NCBI GenBank assembly: GCA_009843725.1
Contig: VYCX01000470.1
Coordinates: 1 to 6,632, forward strand
Length of the DNA stretch: 6,632 bases
DNA from: Boseongicola sp. SB0675_bin_26
GTDB lineage: Bacteria; Pseudomonadota; Alphaproteobacteria; Rhodobacterales; Rhodobacteraceae
Reading direction: 5' to 3'
Numbering within the stretch: position 1 is the first letter of the stretch; each line of letters starts with the position of its first letter. This document shows, piece by piece, positions 6,075-6,632 of this stretch. The notes beneath the pieces were generated by a model. It had not been told where the DNA came from, made no database searches, and saw nothing but the letters and a program-made list of their open reading frames with translations. The position numbers and the translations under genes are program-made.

Positions 6075-6389
6075 ATGTACCACGATCACGACTCGTTGCC
6101 TTTCCAGGGAAATGGGCGAGAGGCGGTCATTGGCCATCTGTGCAGGAAGATCAGAAACAGACCATGAGAGCAGACCTGGGAGGTCGAACGAGCCACCTAC
6201 CGCGATTCCGACCTGCCATCGAGCACCTCGACCGCGCGGCACCTGGCCGCGCTGGTTGCCGCAGAACCCGTCGAGATGCATGACCCGTTGCGTGACGACT
6301 CGGTCGCCGGTCGCACGGCTGCCTTGACCACGCTCCAGCAGCGGTGGTCTTTGCGCCCCCGAAGCGATTCTTGCAGCGTCCGGACATGA
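6075..6389 (+). pseudogene. Possible broken coding sequence, unknown function
   Basis: From ATG 6075 the frame encodes 30 residues (MYHDHDSLPFQGNGREAVIG and on), stops at TGA 6165-6167, and then stays open to TGA 6387-6389 for another 73 codons of protein-like composition, including EQTWEVERATYRDSDLPSS and ARHLAALVAAEPVEMHDPL. Both halves share one frame, so a single nonsense change could explain the break. I recognise no family. The minus-strand frame opposite is also open, so chance is a real alternative. Confidence 0.25.
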
Positions 6390-6539
6390 GCGGAGACTTC
6401 GGTGCGTCGACCTGCTGAACAAGGGGGCAGGTCCGAGTCAACGCGATCGCAGGAAGTCGAGCCCTTGCAGACAAGGCGTCTCCCTCGCCGAATCCCGCCA
6501 AGGCAGTCATGTCACTCGGCGAAGTGCGGAAGTCGGAAC

Positions 6540-6553
6540 AAAGCCCGGGCTTT
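6540..6553. repeat. 14-bp perfect palindrome
   Basis: AAAGCCCGGGCTTT equals its own reverse complement. It has no loop and no following T-run, so it is a poor terminator hairpin; it could be a protein-binding site or chance in GC-rich DNA. Confidence 0.3.
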
Positions 6554-6632
6554 CTCATGATGCTGCCTGGGCGCAGGGTCAGGACTTTCCCACGCTGCGG
6601 CTGATCTTTCGGCCGGCTGACGAACGGAGGCC

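Larger units (their letters stand above)
6068..6632. other. Region downstream of fic without an intact gene
   Basis: About 565 bp to the window edge. Frames on both strands are short, mutually overlapping and lack ribosome-binding sites or known motifs. No terminator with a T-run follows fic. One plus-strand frame with an internal stop looks like coding remnant (separate entry). A gene starting beyond the right edge cannot be excluded. Confidence 0.55.

Noticed and set aside
6151..6558. 135-codon minus-strand open frame downstream of fic
   Set aside because: Arg/Ser/Pro-rich with no domain or ribosome-binding site; it overlaps a more protein-like plus-strand frame.
6509..6604. Short plus-strand ORF from ATG 6509 (about 31 residues)
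   Set aside because: Too short, no ribosome-binding site and no recognisable motif.

Overview
The window looks like chromosomal DNA of a high-GC alphaproteobacterium, probably near the Rhodobacterales. The main reason is a divergent pair of ethylmalonyl-CoA pathway genes whose products read very much like the Rhodobacter and Methylobacterium proteins. This assignment rests on recognising protein families by eye, not on a search.

Layout: (1) positions 1-1076, minus strand: the N-terminal 358 codons of ethylmalonyl-CoA mutase (ecm/meaA), cut by the left edge. (2) 1077-1381: a divergent regulatory region holding three separate inverted repeats. (3) 1382-2671, plus strand: complete crotonyl-CoA carboxylase/reductase (ccr). 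(4) 2672-3101: a convergent gap with no convincing gene or terminator. (5) 3102-4280, minus strand: a complete YbdK-type carboxylate-amine ligase (glutamate-cysteine ligase 2 family), probably starting at GTG. (6) 4281-4870: gene-poor sequence, with one possible gene remnant. (7) 4872-4939: two perfect inverted repeats built from four copies of the same half-site, interleaved with a strong sigma70-like promoter. (8) 4955-6067, plus strand: a Fic-domain AMPylase-type protein with a DUF4172-like N-terminus, a class II inhibitory motif and a C-terminal winged helix. (9) 6068-6632: no intact gene; one broken reading frame and one short palindrome.

How the parts work together: Ccr converts crotonyl-CoA to ethylmalonyl-CoA and, after epimerisation, Ecm rearranges (2R)-ethylmalonyl-CoA to methylsuccinyl-CoA. 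The two genes share one 305-bp control region, suggesting co-regulation for C2 (acetate-type) assimilation. The ligase seems functionally unrelated. The fic gene has visibly lower GC and more relaxed codon use than ccr/ecm and lies between gene-poor or decayed stretches, so it looks like an acquired accessory gene.

The most interesting unit is fic with its operator: a protein carrying both a Fic active site and a winged helix sits immediately behind a promoter enclosed by four matching half-sites. This suggests an autoregulated single-gene module in which the enzyme represses its own promoter.
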